Positions 47,644 to 56,667 of a DNA stretch of 64,000 nt are shown here, piece after piece. The first letter of the stretch is position 1. Each line of letters begins with the position of its first letter. The position numbers and the translations under genes are program-made. The notes beneath the pieces are model-generated. The model was not told the origin of the DNA. It ran no database searches and saw nothing but the letters and a program-made list of their open reading frames with translations. The stretch covers positions 1 through 64,000 of the forward strand of contig NZ_BOMW01000045.1 in the NCBI RefSeq assembly GCF_016862395.1, written 5' to 3'. Source of the stretch: Actinoplanes siamensis (GTDB lineage Bacteria > Actinomycetota > Actinomycetes > Mycobacteriales > Micromonosporaceae).

Positions 47644-48120
47644 GTGACCACCAGTCCCGAACGCCGCCGCACCGACGCGAAGGCGGCGCGTACCTCCGGC
47701 CCGGGTCATCCGGCACGGCGTGATCGCCACGGGCGCGGCCTGCGTGGCCGGCTGGTGCCGGCGACCGTGCCGCTGGCCCGCACCAAGGCGGAGATTTTCG
47801 ACGACCTGGTGCTGGACACCGTCGAGAGCCTCGAGCGGCGTTATGCGAAAGAGCTGGCCGGCGTCGAGTTCGCGGTCGAGGACGTGCCGCCGGAGCTGAA
47901 CGTCTACGACTCGGACGTGCTCGAGGACGGCGAGGTGCCCCTGGCCCGGCTGCTGCCCGGCCGCCCGGGGCGACACGAGCTGCCGCCGCGGATCGTGCTG
48001 TACCGCCGCCCGCTGGAGTTCCGGGCGATGGACCGCGAGGACCTCGCCGACCTCGTCCACGATGTGATCATCGAGCAGGTTGCCAACCTGCTCGGCGTCG
48101 ACCCCGACGAACTGGCCTGA
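47644..48120 (+). CDS. Metallopeptidase-family protein (Rv3259-like) lacking HExxH
   Basis: Predicted 158 residues. The pattern RTKAEIFDDLVLDTVESLERRY, then IVLYRRPLEFRAMDREDLADLVHDVIIEQVANLLGVDPDEL matches the small metallopeptidase family found beside whiB2 in actinobacteria. At the place where other members carry HExxH the sequence is IIEQVANLL, so the zinc histidines are missing although the Glu is kept. It may be a non-catalytic relative. GTG start at 47644. Divergent from DUF3499 and convergent with whiB2. Confidence 0.8.
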   Translation: MTTSPERRRTDAKAARTSGPGHPARRDRHGRGLRGRLVPATVPLARTKAEIFDDLVLDTVESLERRYAKELAGVEFAVEDVPPELNVYDSDVLEDGEVPLARLLPGRPGRHELPPRIVLYRRPLEFRAMDREDLADLVHDVIIEQVANLLGVDPDELA

Positions 48121-48318
48121 CGCCTGCCGGCGTTTCCCGCGGCCGCCGATCCCGTGCCGGTCGATGGCCGGGGTTTCTGACCGGTTACCGGCCGGTTCCT
48201 GTCTTCTACCCGGTTGTCGCTCAGCGTGCCCCGCCCACAGCCGGCACATCCGGTCCTGCGCATCCGCGGCGCCGGCCCCTACCCGATCACTTGCCGCGCC
48301 CCCTCGCACGGGTGATGA

Positions 48319-48576
48319 TCAGGCGACGCGGCGCTTCAACTTGCGACGCTCACGTTCGGACAGTCCACCCCAGATCCCGAAACGCTCGTCGTGGCCGAGT
48401 GCGTACTCCAGACATTCGGCCTTGACCTCGCAACGGCCGCAGATGCGCTTGGCCTCGCGCGTCGACCCGCCCTTCTCCGGGAAGAAGGCCTCCGGGTCGG
48501 TCTGCGAACACAGCGCCCGCTCTTGCCACTCGGGCGCGTCCCCGAGCAGGTCTACCCCTTCAACCTGCGCTTCCAT
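48319..48576 (-). CDS. whiB2: WhiB2-family iron-sulfur regulator
   Basis: Predicted 85 residues. The four [4Fe-4S] cysteines are C23, C46, C49 and C55 with spacing C-x22-C-x2-C-x5-C, followed by GIWGG and a basic RERRKLKRR tail. Context (DUF3499, metallopeptidase-like, FbiA) corresponds to Rv3260c, WhiB2/WhmD/WhiB, needed for septation and sporulation. The ATG at 48576 follows a GGAGG site by seven bases; longer in-frame codons upstream are not credible. A TTACACGCGTGTAA palindrome lies about 120 bases upstream. Confidence 0.95.
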   Translation of the reverse strand: MEAQVEGVDLLGDAPEWQERALCSQTDPEAFFPEKGGSTREAKRICGRCEVKAECLEYALGHDERFGIWGGLSERERRKLKRRVA

Positions 48577-48694
48577 CGGCGTGCCTCCAAATTTCTGCGC
48601 CGGCAGCAGTGCCGGCGCTGACCCCCCACGCACGCGGCGTGTTTTTGCGGGTTCGACGTAAAAGTCGCACATCGCCCCCACAACCCCACCAAAA

Positions 48695-48708
48695 TTACAC
48701 GCGTGTAA
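48695..48708 (-). promoter_or_regulatory. Perfect 14-bp palindrome upstream of whiB2
   Basis: TTACACGCGTGTAA is fully self-complementary and lies 119 bases before the whiB2 start, in a relatively A/T-rich promoter-like stretch. An operator for a dimeric regulator is plausible; the binding protein is unknown. Confidence 0.4.
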
Positions 48709-49389
48709 GACGTGCGTCGTCAAGCCGAACCTGATAAATAGGCCCGTTTCCCCTCGGCGCCAGGGCGCGTCGAGGTCCCGTTCCTGCCCTATCTCCCGGA
48801 GCCACCGGAAGGTGACGCGAACGTCGGTCTCCACGTCCAATTTAACCCGTTTTGTTACGTCAGTAGAAGGGGGGTCCCGCAACCGGGCCGGCTCCGGCGC
48901 CGTGCCCCCCTCCTACCAGGCAGGACACGCCCCGGCGGATCGTCTCGCATCGATCGGCGACAAGCATTTCCGGCGCCCGTCCGCCAGGTGGGACAGTCCG
49001 GCCCGGACCGCCCCGATGAGACGGTCCACAGCGTCCCAGATTCGAGGTTGCGGCGGCAGATGCCCAGTCATCGGTAAATCGAAACCCACGACATCCGTGT
49101 CGTATCCCACCCCCGTGCCGCGGGCGGAATCTCACCCGCTCGTGGAACACCCGTTCCCGCGCATTGGGAGCCGACCCACCAGCGGTGGGATGGGACGGCG
49201 GAAAGGCGATGAGCCCGGCACGGCCGAGACGACAAGCGACAGCGCGACGGACCGCCCAGGAGCCGGAGCGACCAGGAGCCGGAGCGGGGGGATGGCCGGC
49301 GGCCGCGGCCAGCAGGGGCCGGCTGCGTGGGGGTCAACGGTGAGCAGCCCCAGCCGGGAAGACCGGCCGCGCTGAGGTCAGCGGTGACC

Positions 49390-49418
49390 AGCCGCAGCCG
49401 GGAAGGCCGGCTGCGGCT
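49390..49418 (-). terminator. Perfect 12-bp hairpin after fbiC
   Basis: AGCCGCAGCCGG and CCGGCTGCGGCT pair around GAAGG, beginning 19 bases past the fbiC stop. No T-run follows. A degenerate copy of the same block lies just beyond at about 49336-49370. Confidence 0.65.
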
Positions 49419-49436
49419 GGGAGTGGACGGGGCGCC

Positions 49437-51935
49437 TCAGCGGCGGCCGTAGACCGTCGTCCGCTCGACCGCCGGACGGCCGGCCGCCGCCGCGAGCTCC
49501 TTCAGCTCCGCGACCGTACGTGCCGAACCGTGCTCCGAGCCCGCCATCCGCGAGATGGTCTCCTCCATCAGCGTGCCGCCCAGGTCGTTGCAGCCGCCGT
49601 CGAGCATCGCCCGGGTGCCCTCGTCGCCCAGCTTGACCCAGGAGCACTGGATGTTGTCGATCCGGCCGTGCAGGAGGACCCGGGCCATCGCGTGGACCAC
49701 CCGGTTCTCCCGCCACGTCGGGCCCGGGCGGGAGATGCCGGCCAGGTAGATCGGGGCGTTCGTATGGATGAACGGGAGCGCGACGAACTCGGTGAAGCCG
49801 CCGGTGACGTCCTGGATGCCGGCCAGCACCCGGAAGTGGCCGAGCCACTGCCGGGGGTGGTCGACGTGCCCGTACATCATCGTGGAGCTGGAGCGGATGC
49901 CGACCTGGTGCGCCGTGGTGACCACGTCGACCCAGGTGGCGGTGGGCAGCTTGCCCTTGGTCAGCACCCAGCGGACGTCGTCGTCGAGGATCTCGGCGGC
50001 GGTGCCCGGGATGGTGCCCAGGCCGGCCTCGCGCAGCTCGGTGAGCCACTCCTTGAGCGAGACGCCGGCCTTGGACGCGGCGGTGACGATCTCCATCGGC
50101 GAGTAGGCGTGCACGTGCATGCCGGGGACCCGCTCCTTGACCGCGCGCACCAGATCCGCATATGCCGTGACCGGCATCTTCGGGTCGATGCCGCCCTGCA
50201 TGCACACCTCCGACGCGCCGTCGCGCCAGGCCTGCTCGGCGCGGTCGGCGACCTGCTCGACGGAGAGCCGGTAGGCGTCGGCGTCCTTCTCCCGCTGGGC
50301 GAACGCGCAGAACCGGCAGCCCACGTAGCAGACGTTGGAGAAGTTGATGTTGCGGTTCACCACGTACGTGATGTCGTCGCCGTTGACCTCGCGGCGCAGG
50401 TCGTCGGCGATCCGGGCGAGCTCGTCGAGTGCGCTGCCGTCCGCGTTGAACAGGGCCATCGCCTCGTCCTCGTGCTCCGGCAACAGCAGCGCGGCCGGAT
50501 TCGTGGAGGCGAGTCGGAGACCGGCGAGCACATCGGTCGGCACGGTCCGGGGCGCGCTCTTCACGTGCGCGGCGACCTCGTCCCAGTCGCCGTAGACGAA
50601 GTCGAAGTCGGAGCGGCGGTCGCCGGTGCGCCCCTCGGTGTCGATCGCGGCGTGCAGGTCGGTGCGCCCGGTCCCGAACGCGTCGTCCGGCTCCTGCCAG
50701 GGCAGCCCCTGCGGCAGGGCGTCCTCGCGGGCCAGCCCGTCCGTGTCGGCCAGCGCCGCCACGTGGGCGGCCAGGCGCGGGTCGAGCCAGCCCTCGCCGC
50801 CCCGGCGCACGAACTCCGGGTAGATGGTGAGGCGCTCGCGCAGGGTGAACCCGGCGGCCGCGGACTTCTCGGCCAGCAGGGCGATCTGCGGCCAGGGGCG
50901 TTCCGGGTTCACGTGGTCGGGAGTCACCGGGGACACCCCGCCCCAGTCGTCGATGCCGGCCCGCAGCAGCAGCGAGAACTCGTCGTCGATCAGGTTGGGC
51001 GGGGCCTGGATGCGGGCCCGCGGACCCATGATGATCCGGCCGACGGCCACCGTGGCGGCCAGCTCACGCAGCTCGGCGTCGGGCATGCCGCGCATCGCGG
51101 TGTCCGGTTTGGCGCGGAAATTCTGGATGATGATCTCTTGGATGTGCCCGAACTCGCGGGCCGCCCGGCGCATCGCGAACAGCGAGTCCACCCGCTCGGC
51201 CGGCGTCTCGCCGATGCCGATCAGGATGCCTGTGGTGAACGGCACCCCGACCCGGCCGGAGTCGTCGAGCACCCGGAGCCGGACGGCCGGCTCCTTGTCC
51301 GGCGAGCCGAAGTGCGGGCCGCCGGGCTCGGACCAGAGCCGGGTCGCGGTGGTCTCCAGCATCATCCCCATGCTCGGCGCGACCGGCTTGAGCCGCTGCA
51401 GCTCCGCCCAGCTCAGCACGCCCGGGTTCAGATGCGGCAGCAGGCCGGTCTCCTCCAGCACCGCGATGGCGCAGGCCCGCACGTAGTCGAGGGTGGAGTC
51501 GTAACCCCGCTCGTCCAGCCACTGCCGGGCGGCCGGCCAGCGCTCCTCGGGGCGGTCACCGAGGGTGAACAGCGCCTCCTTGCAGCCCTGCGCGGCACCC
51601 TGCCGGGCGATCTCCAGGACCTCGTCGCGCTCCAGGAACGCGGCCGGCAGGCGGTGCGGCACGGTGGCGAACGTGCAGTAGTGACATCGGTCCCGGCAGA
51701 GCCGGGTGAGCGGGATGAAGACCTTCTTCGAGAACGTCACCACGCCGGGCCGCCCGGCCTCGCGCAGCCCGGCGTCCCGGATGCCGCCGGCGATCGCCAG
51801 CAGCTCGCCGAACTGGTCGCCGGTCGCCGCGAGCAGCGCGGTCGCCTCGTCGACGTCTATCGCTTTACCGTCGGCGGCGCGCCGGAGCGCACGTCGGATG
51901 CTCGCCTCGGTCGGTGCCTCGTTGACCTCTACCAC
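49437..51935 (-). CDS. fbiC: FO synthase, fused CofG-CofH
   Basis: Predicted 832 residues, a two-domain radical SAM enzyme. The first cluster motif is CRDRCHYC (C80, C84, C87) in the CofG half, and the second CYVGCRFC in the CofH half. Together they build the deazaflavin FO from tyrosine and a pyrimidine, the first stage of F420 synthesis. The fused form is typical of actinobacteria. The start is GTG. Genes fbiA and fbiB lie 1 kb away on the opposite strand, so the pathway is loosely clustered here. Confidence 0.97.
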   Translation of the reverse strand: MVEVNEAPTEASIRRALRRAADGKAIDVDEATALLAATGDQFGELLAIAGGIRDAGLREAGRPGVVTFSKKVFIPLTRLCRDRCHYCTFATVPHRLPAAFLERDEVLEIARQGAAQGCKEALFTLGDRPEERWPAARQWLDERGYDSTLDYVRACAIAVLEETGLLPHLNPGVLSWAELQRLKPVAPSMGMMLETTATRLWSEPGGPHFGSPDKEPAVRLRVLDDSGRVGVPFTTGILIGIGETPAERVDSLFAMRRAAREFGHIQEIIIQNFRAKPDTAMRGMPDAELRELAATVAVGRIIMGPRARIQAPPNLIDDEFSLLLRAGIDDWGGVSPVTPDHVNPERPWPQIALLAEKSAAAGFTLRERLTIYPEFVRRGGEGWLDPRLAAHVAALADTDGLAREDALPQGLPWQEPDDAFGTGRTDLHAAIDTEGRTGDRRSDFDFVYGDWDEVAAHVKSAPRTVPTDVLAGLRLASTNPAALLLPEHEDEAMALFNADGSALDELARIADDLRREVNGDDITYVVNRNINFSNVCYVGCRFCAFAQREKDADAYRLSVEQVADRAEQAWRDGASEVCMQGGIDPKMPVTAYADLVRAVKERVPGMHVHAYSPMEIVTAASKAGVSLKEWLTELREAGLGTIPGTAAEILDDDVRWVLTKGKLPTATWVDVVTTAHQVGIRSSSTMMYGHVDHPRQWLGHFRVLAGIQDVTGGFTEFVALPFIHTNAPIYLAGISRPGPTWRENRVVHAMARVLLHGRIDNIQCSWVKLGDEGTRAMLDGGCNDLGGTLMEETISRMAGSEHGSARTVAELKELAAAAGRPAVERTTVYGRR

Positions 51936-51975
51936 GAAAACAACCTAGACCGGAATTGTTCCGGCTGCCGCCGCC

Positions 51976-52023
51976 GTCCACAGGCCCGCCCAGTGTCGTG
52001 TGACACGGAGCGGACCTGTGGAC
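51976..52023 (-). terminator. Two-tier hairpin after the Pro-rich membrane gene
   Basis: GTCCACAGG pairs with CCTGTGGAC as outer arms, and GTGTC with GACAC inside. It begins 12 bases past the stop of the reverse-strand gene and ends 40 bases before fbiC, so it probably separates the two. Confidence 0.6.
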
Positions 52024-52034
52024 CGGAAATCAGA

Positions 52035-52928
52035 TCAGTGGCGCGGCGGGTCGGCGTCGGCCGGCCCGAAGCCGGGCCGCTCGTCCGGCAGCTTGCTGGT
52101 CCGGTCGATCGGGGGCGGCGTGTCGCGCGGCACCACCTGGGTGGGCTCGGAGAACGGCGCGCCGGGTGGCGAGGAGACCGGCGGCGCCGGGTAGGCCGCG
52201 GGCGGCGCCGAGGCCGGCGGCGGCGTGGCGACCGGCGGCTGGTTCCAGACCGGCTGCGCCGTCGGCTGGCCGTAGGTGGCCGGCTGGCCGGGCGCCGGAG
52301 TGGCGGCGGGCGCCACCGGCTGGCCGTAGGTGCCCGGCTGGGCGGGGAACGGCGGCTGCGGCGCCCCGTACGGCTGCCCGTACGGCGCCTGGCCGTACGG
52401 CTGTTGCCCGTACGGAGGCTGCGGCGCCCCGTACACCCCGGGCGGCATCTTCGGCTTCACCGGCGCGTAGTTTCCCCGCCAGATCTGGTACATCGCGTAC
52501 GCGGCCAGCCCGTAGACGGCGAGCCAGGCGACCCGCACCAGCAACGCCTTGAAGGCGCCCCCGGCGTCGTACGACGCGATGTTGATCACGCCGAACAGCA
52601 GCCCGAAGATCACGGCGAAGAAGCCCATCACCGCGTACTCCACGACGGCGGCCAGCGTGATCAGCCGGGCCTTCGGGTGGACCGGCCGGAGCCCGAGCGC
52701 CAGCAGCACCGCGGCCAGCGGCATCCCGATGGTCTCCAGGCTGATGAAGTTGCCGAAGCCGGCCGCCGACCGGTTGCCGAAGTTCTCCCCGAACAGGTTG
52801 AGCACGGCGACGAGCAGGAACACGGCCGGCGCGCCGACCAGAACGTACGCGGCAAGGTCGCGCAGCGGCGTCAGGTACTGGCCGATCGGCTTGCCGTCAG
52901 CCGGCGTGGGCGGCGGTGGACTGGTCAC
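52035..52928 (-). CDS. Membrane protein with Pro/Tyr/Gln-rich C-terminal tail
   Basis: Predicted 297 residues. Four hydrophobic helices (LAAYVLVGAPAVFLLVAVLNLFG, IGMPLAAVLLALG, AVVEYAVMGFFAVIFGLLFGVI, VAWLAVYGLAAYAMYQIW) are followed by 130 residues of low complexity with PYGQ, AYP and PPP repeats. Such tails appear in actinobacterial envelope proteins of unknown role. The GTG at 52928 has GGGAGA 5-6 bases upstream. Divergent from fbiA across 93 bases. Confidence 0.85.
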   Translation of the reverse strand: MTSPPPPTPADGKPIGQYLTPLRDLAAYVLVGAPAVFLLVAVLNLFGENFGNRSAAGFGNFISLETIGMPLAAVLLALGLRPVHPKARLITLAAVVEYAVMGFFAVIFGLLFGVINIASYDAGGAFKALLVRVAWLAVYGLAAYAMYQIWRGNYAPVKPKMPPGVYGAPQPPYGQQPYGQAPYGQPYGAPQPPFPAQPGTYGQPVAPAATPAPGQPATYGQPTAQPVWNQPPVATPPPASAPPAAYPAPPVSSPPGAPFSEPTQVVPRDTPPPIDRTSKLPDERPGFGPADADPPRH

Positions 52929-53021
52929 GGTATCTCCCGGACGTACGGTGATCGAGGTTCGCCCAGAGTAAACCGCGACCCGGCAACTGGCCCGGCGACG
53001 CGGGTGGGAGAGGATGAGCTG

Positions 53022-53972
53022 ATGCGGATCGTGGTCCTTACCGGGGGTATCGGCGGCGCCCGGTTCCTCGTCGGCGTGCGCGCGCACGCCCGTGCCATCG
53101 GCGCCGAGGTGACAGCTGTGGTCAACGTGGGCGACGACGTCCGGATGCACGGGCTGCAGATCTGCCCGGATCTGGACAGCGTGATGTACACGCTGGGCGG
53201 CGCCGCCGACCCGGAGCGCGGCTGGGGCCGGGTCGGGGAGACCTGGGTCGTCAAGGAAGAGCTGGCGAAGTACGCGGTGGAGCCGTCCTGGTTCGGCCTC
53301 GGCGACAAGGACACCGCCACCCACCTGGTGCGCACCACCATGCTGAGCGCGGGCTACCCGCTCTCCGCGGTCACCGCCGCGCTGTGCGAGCGCTGGCAGC
53401 CGGGCATCGGGATGCTGCCGGCCACCGACGACCGGCTGGAGACGCACGTCGTGGCCGACGTCGACGGCGAGCGCAAGGCGATCCACTTCCAGGAGTGGTG
53501 GGTGCGCCACCGCGGCGACGTCCCGACGCACCGGTTCGTCTTCGTCGGCGCGGAGAACGCCAAGCCCGCGGCCGGGGTGCTGGACGCGCTCGGCCAGGCC
53601 GACGTGATCCTGCTGGCGCCGAGCAACCCGGTGGTCAGCATCGCGCCGATTCTGGCCGTCCAGCAGATCCGGGAGGCCGTGGCCGGCGGCCCGGCGCCGG
53701 TCGTCGGTGTCTCCCCGATCATCGGAGGTTCACCCGTGCGGGGCATGGCCGACAAGTGCCTGGCCACGCTCGGGGTGGAGGTCAGCGCGGCGGGCGTCGG
53801 CCGGATGTACGGCCCGCGGCGCGACGGCGGCCTGCTCGACGGCTGGCTGGTCGACACGGCGGACGCCGGCACCGAGATCCCCGGGGTGGCCACCCGCGTG
53901 GTGCCGCTGTGGATGCGGGACGAGACCGCGACCGCCCGGATGGTCGCCGACGCGCTGGAGCTGGCCCGATGA
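53022..53972 (+). CDS. fbiA: LPPG:FO 2-phospho-L-lactate transferase (FbiA/CofD)
   Basis: Predicted 316 residues. The start MRIVVLTGGIGGARFLVG is the nucleotide-binding loop, followed by VVNVGDDVRMHGLQICPDLDSVMYTLGG and LAPSNPVVSIAPIL, typical of CofD. It joins FO to the activated phospholactate (or phosphoenolpyruvate) unit to make (dehydro-)F420-0. The stop overlaps fbiB by four bases (ATGA). Corresponds to Rv3261. Confidence 0.96.
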   Translation: MRIVVLTGGIGGARFLVGVRAHARAIGAEVTAVVNVGDDVRMHGLQICPDLDSVMYTLGGAADPERGWGRVGETWVVKEELAKYAVEPSWFGLGDKDTATHLVRTTMLSAGYPLSAVTAALCERWQPGIGMLPATDDRLETHVVADVDGERKAIHFQEWWVRHRGDVPTHRFVFVGAENAKPAAGVLDALGQADVILLAPSNPVVSIAPILAVQQIREAVAGGPAPVVGVSPIIGGSPVRGMADKCLATLGVEVSAAGVGRMYGPRRDGGLLDGWLVDTADAGTEIPGVATRVVPLWMRDETATARMVADALELAR

Positions 53973-54979
53973 AGCTGGAGATCCTCCCGGTGCCGGGTAT
54001 CGGCGACGTGACGGCCGGCGACGACCTCGCCGGGCTGATCACCAGCGCCGCGCCGTGGCTGCGCGACGACGACGTGCTCGTGGTGACCAGCAAGATCGTG
54101 TCGAAGGCGGAGGGCCGGCTGGTCGAGGTGCCGGCCGACGGCCCGGAGCGCGACGAGGCCCGCCACCGTGTGCTGGAGTCGGAGACCGCCCGGGTGGTGG
54201 CCCGCCGCGGGCCGACCACGATCGTGCAGACCCGTCACGGGTTCGTGATGGCGGCGGCCGGCATCGACGCGTCGAACGTGGACAAGACCCATCTGGTGCT
54301 GCTGCCGGCCGACCCGGACGCTTCCGCGCGGCGGCTACGCGCCGACCTCGCCGCCCGCGGGCTGGACGTGGCCGTGATCGTCTCCGACACGATGGGCCGG
54401 GCCTGGCGCAACGGCCTGACCGACGTGGCGCTGGGCGCCTCCGGGATCGACGCCCTGCTCGATCACCGGGGCGAGATCGACCCGTACGGGAACGAGTTGA
54501 ATCTGACCCAGATGGCGATCGTCGACGAGCTCGCGGCCGCTGCGGAACTCGTCAAGGGCAAGTGCGACCAGGTGCCGGTGGCGGTGGTGCGCGGCTACCC
54601 GCGCCGGCGCGGCGACACCGATCGGGGAGTCTCTGTGCTGATCCGGGACGGCGAGAGCGACATGTTCAGCCTGGGCACCGCCGAGGCCCGGGTCGAGGGG
54701 CTGCGCGACGCCGCCCGGCTGGCCGGGGCCGGCGGCCCCTTCGAGCGCGATGCGGCCGACCGGGCCCTCGGCCTGGTCACCGGCCTGATCACGCCGGGCA
54801 CCACGGTCACCGCCGGCGCCGGCGTGCTGCGGATGACGCCGGCCGGGTCCGGGCCCGCCGACCTGATCCGGCTCGGCGCCGATGCCCACCGACTCCGCGC
54901 GGCCCTCGCCGCCGAAGGTCTGGCCAGCGGCATCGAGTTCGGCGACGACGCGGTGACGATCACGTTCGAGGGAGCATGA
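53969..54979 (+). CDS. fbiB: F420-0:gamma-glutamyl ligase with short C-terminal extension
   Basis: Predicted 336 residues. Residues 1-245 are the CofE ligase (VVTSKIVSKAEGRL, SDTMGRAWRNGLTDVALG, GEIDPYGNELN, DELAAAAELVKGKCDQVP), which adds glutamates to F420-0. M. tuberculosis FbiB has 448 residues, with a C-terminal nitroreductase-like domain that reduces dehydro-F420. Here only about 90 residues follow (RDAARLAGAGGPFERDAADR to GDDAVTITFEGA), not a full nitroreductase. ATG overlaps the fbiA stop; TGA overlaps the Nudix ATG, so three genes are coupled. Confidence 0.92.
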   Translation: MKLEILPVPGIGDVTAGDDLAGLITSAAPWLRDDDVLVVTSKIVSKAEGRLVEVPADGPERDEARHRVLESETARVVARRGPTTIVQTRHGFVMAAAGIDASNVDKTHLVLLPADPDASARRLRADLAARGLDVAVIVSDTMGRAWRNGLTDVALGASGIDALLDHRGEIDPYGNELNLTQMAIVDELAAAAELVKGKCDQVPVAVVRGYPRRRGDTDRGVSVLIRDGESDMFSLGTAEARVEGLRDAARLAGAGGPFERDAADRALGLVTGLITPGTTVTAGAGVLRMTPAGSGPADLIRLGADAHRLRAALAAEGLASGIEFGDDAVTITFEGA

Positions 54980-55536
54980 GCCTGTACGAGGACGCCGTGC
55001 GTGTCCTGACCAGTTGGACAGCCACCTCCGACGCGGCGGAGGTGAACCGCAAGCGCACCCTCGGCCTGCTCGCCGACGGGCCGGTCGCGATGACCCGCGC
55101 GCACCGGGCCGGGCACGTCACGGCCAGCGCCCTGATCGTCGACGACGCCGGCCGGGTGCTGCTCTGCCTGCACGGCCGGCTCGGGCTGTGGATGCAGCTC
55201 GGCGGGCACTGCGAGGCCGGCGACGAGACCCTGGCGGCCGCGGCGCTGCGCGAGGCGACCGAGGAGTCCGGCATCGACGGGCTGCTCCTCGACCCGGAGC
55301 CGATCGACATCGACGTCCACGAGGTGCGCTGCGGCGCCGCGGACGGAGCGCCGGCCGGGCCGTCGGTGCACTACGACGTCCGGTTCCTGCTGCGCGCCCC
55401 GGCCGGTGCGGTGGAGCGCGTCAGCGCGGAGTCGGCGGAGCTGGGCTGGTTCACCACCGAGGCGCTGCCCAGCCCGCTGGCCGCGGGCGTGGTGCAGCAG
55501 ATCGGGCCGGCGAGGGCCCGCCTCGATCAGATGTAA
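54976..55536 (+). CDS. Nudix hydrolase
   Basis: Predicted 186 residues. The Nudix box is intact between about 75 and 98 (GGHCEAGDETLAAAALRE, EATEESGI), with a preceding beta-strand SALIVDDAGRVLLCLH. It hydrolyses a nucleoside diphosphate derivative; substrate unknown. It is coupled to fbiB by four bases, so a role in clearing or recycling a byproduct of F420 synthesis is possible. Its stop region overlaps the convergent manC gene by 10 bases. Confidence 0.93.
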   Translation: MSLYEDAVRVLTSWTATSDAAEVNRKRTLGLLADGPVAMTRAHRAGHVTASALIVDDAGRVLLCLHGRLGLWMQLGGHCEAGDETLAAAALREATEESGIDGLLLDPEPIDIDVHEVRCGAADGAPAGPSVHYDVRFLLRAPAGAVERVSAESAELGWFTTEALPSPLAAGVVQQIGPARARLDQM

Positions 55537-56645
55537 CCGTGCTGGCCCAGCTCCTTGAGCTGATCGACCAGGTGCTTGACCTCCTGCGCGCGCTCGCGCG
55601 GGCAGATCAGCACGGCGTCCGCGGTGTCGACGATGACCAGGTCGCGGACGCCCATGGCGGCCACCAGACGGCCCGAGCCGGGCACCACGACCAGGTTCTC
55701 CGTGTCGCGCAGCAACACGGTGGGCCGGTCCGCGGTGATGTCGTGGCCGACCACCACGTTGCCGGCCGGGTCGGCGGTGAGCACCTCGCCCAGGGTGTGG
55801 AAGTCGCCGACGTCGTTCCACCCGAAGTCGCCCGGGACCGTGGCGACCCGGCCGGCCGAGGCCGCGCCCTCCATCACCGCGTAATCCACCGAGATGCGCG
55901 GCAGGGTCGGCCAGACCTCGCCGAGCACCTCCTCCTGCTCGGTGGTGCCCCACGCCTGGGCGATCCGGCTCACCCCGGCGGCCAGTTGGGGCTGCTGCCT
56001 GGCCAACTCGGCCAGGAACACGTCGACCCGCCAGACGAACATGCCGGCGTTCCACAGGTAGTTGCCGGACTTCACGTACGCCTCGGCCACGTCGTACGAC
56101 GGCTTCTCCTTGAATTCCTCGACCCGAAGGATCGGGCCCTCGCGCAGCTCGGGGCCGCAGTGGAGGTAGCCGTACCCGGTCTCCGGCCGGGTCGGGGTGA
56201 TGCCGAGCGTCATCAGCAGGCCGTCCCGCGCGCCCACCGCGGCCCTGCGGATCACGGAGGCGAACTCCTCCTTGTCGGTGATCAGGTGGTCCGACGCGAA
56301 AGAGCCCATCACCGCCTCCGGGTCGCGGCGCGCGATCACCGCGGCGGCCAGCGCGATCGCCGCGCAGGAGTCCCGCGGCGACGGTTCGACCAGGACGTTC
56401 TCCTCCGGCATCGCGGACAGCTGGCGGGAGACCGCGGCGGCGTGCGCCACCCCGGTCACCACGAACACCCGCTCGGGCGTGGTCAGCGTGTCCAACCGGT
56501 CCACCGTGGCCTGCAGCAGGGAGGCCTCGGTCCCGGTGAGCGGGTGCAGGAACTTGGGATGACCGGCGCGGGACAGCGGCCATAGGCGGGTTCCGGTGCC
56601 ACCCGCCAGAACCACTCCGTACAGCACATTCTGTTCGTCGCTCAT
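55527..56645 (-). CDS. manC: Mannose-1-phosphate guanylyltransferase
   Basis: Predicted 372 residues. The nucleotidyltransferase loop VVLAGGTGTRLWPLSRAGHPKFL is clear, with SFASDHLI metal site, FKEKP catalytic motif and VPGDFGWNDVGDF. It makes GDP-mannose from mannose-1-P and GTP, following ManB. No fused isomerase domain. The ATG at 56645 is the likely start. It follows a glycosyltransferase gene by 22 bases in the same direction, like Rv3264c-Rv3265c. Confidence 0.96.
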   Translation of the reverse strand: MSDEQNVLYGVVLAGGTGTRLWPLSRAGHPKFLHPLTGTEASLLQATVDRLDTLTTPERVFVVTGVAHAAAVSRQLSAMPEENVLVEPSPRDSCAAIALAAAVIARRDPEAVMGSFASDHLITDKEEFASVIRRAAVGARDGLLMTLGITPTRPETGYGYLHCGPELREGPILRVEEFKEKPSYDVAEAYVKSGNYLWNAGMFVWRVDVFLAELARQQPQLAAGVSRIAQAWGTTEQEEVLGEVWPTLPRISVDYAVMEGAASAGRVATVPGDFGWNDVGDFHTLGEVLTADPAGNVVVGHDITADRPTVLLRDTENLVVVPGSGRLVAAMGVRDLVIVDTADAVLICPRERAQEVKHLVDQLKELGQHGYI

Positions 56646-56667
56646 GCGCGCAGAGTTTAGTGGAGGC

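Larger units (their letters stand above)
48577..49436. other. whiB2 upstream region and fbiC downstream region
   Basis: About 860 bases without a convincing gene. The whiB2-proximal part is less GC-rich (48640-48760) and should contain its promoter and a long untranslated leader. The other end holds two copies of a hairpin-bearing repeat just past fbiC (about 49328-49425). Intervening frames look like noise. Confidence 0.55.

Noticed and set aside
49530..53972. Very long forward frame of 1480 codons antisense to fbiC
   Set aside because: Only the last 316 codons (fbiA) look like protein; the rest mirrors fbiC and the Pro-rich gene.
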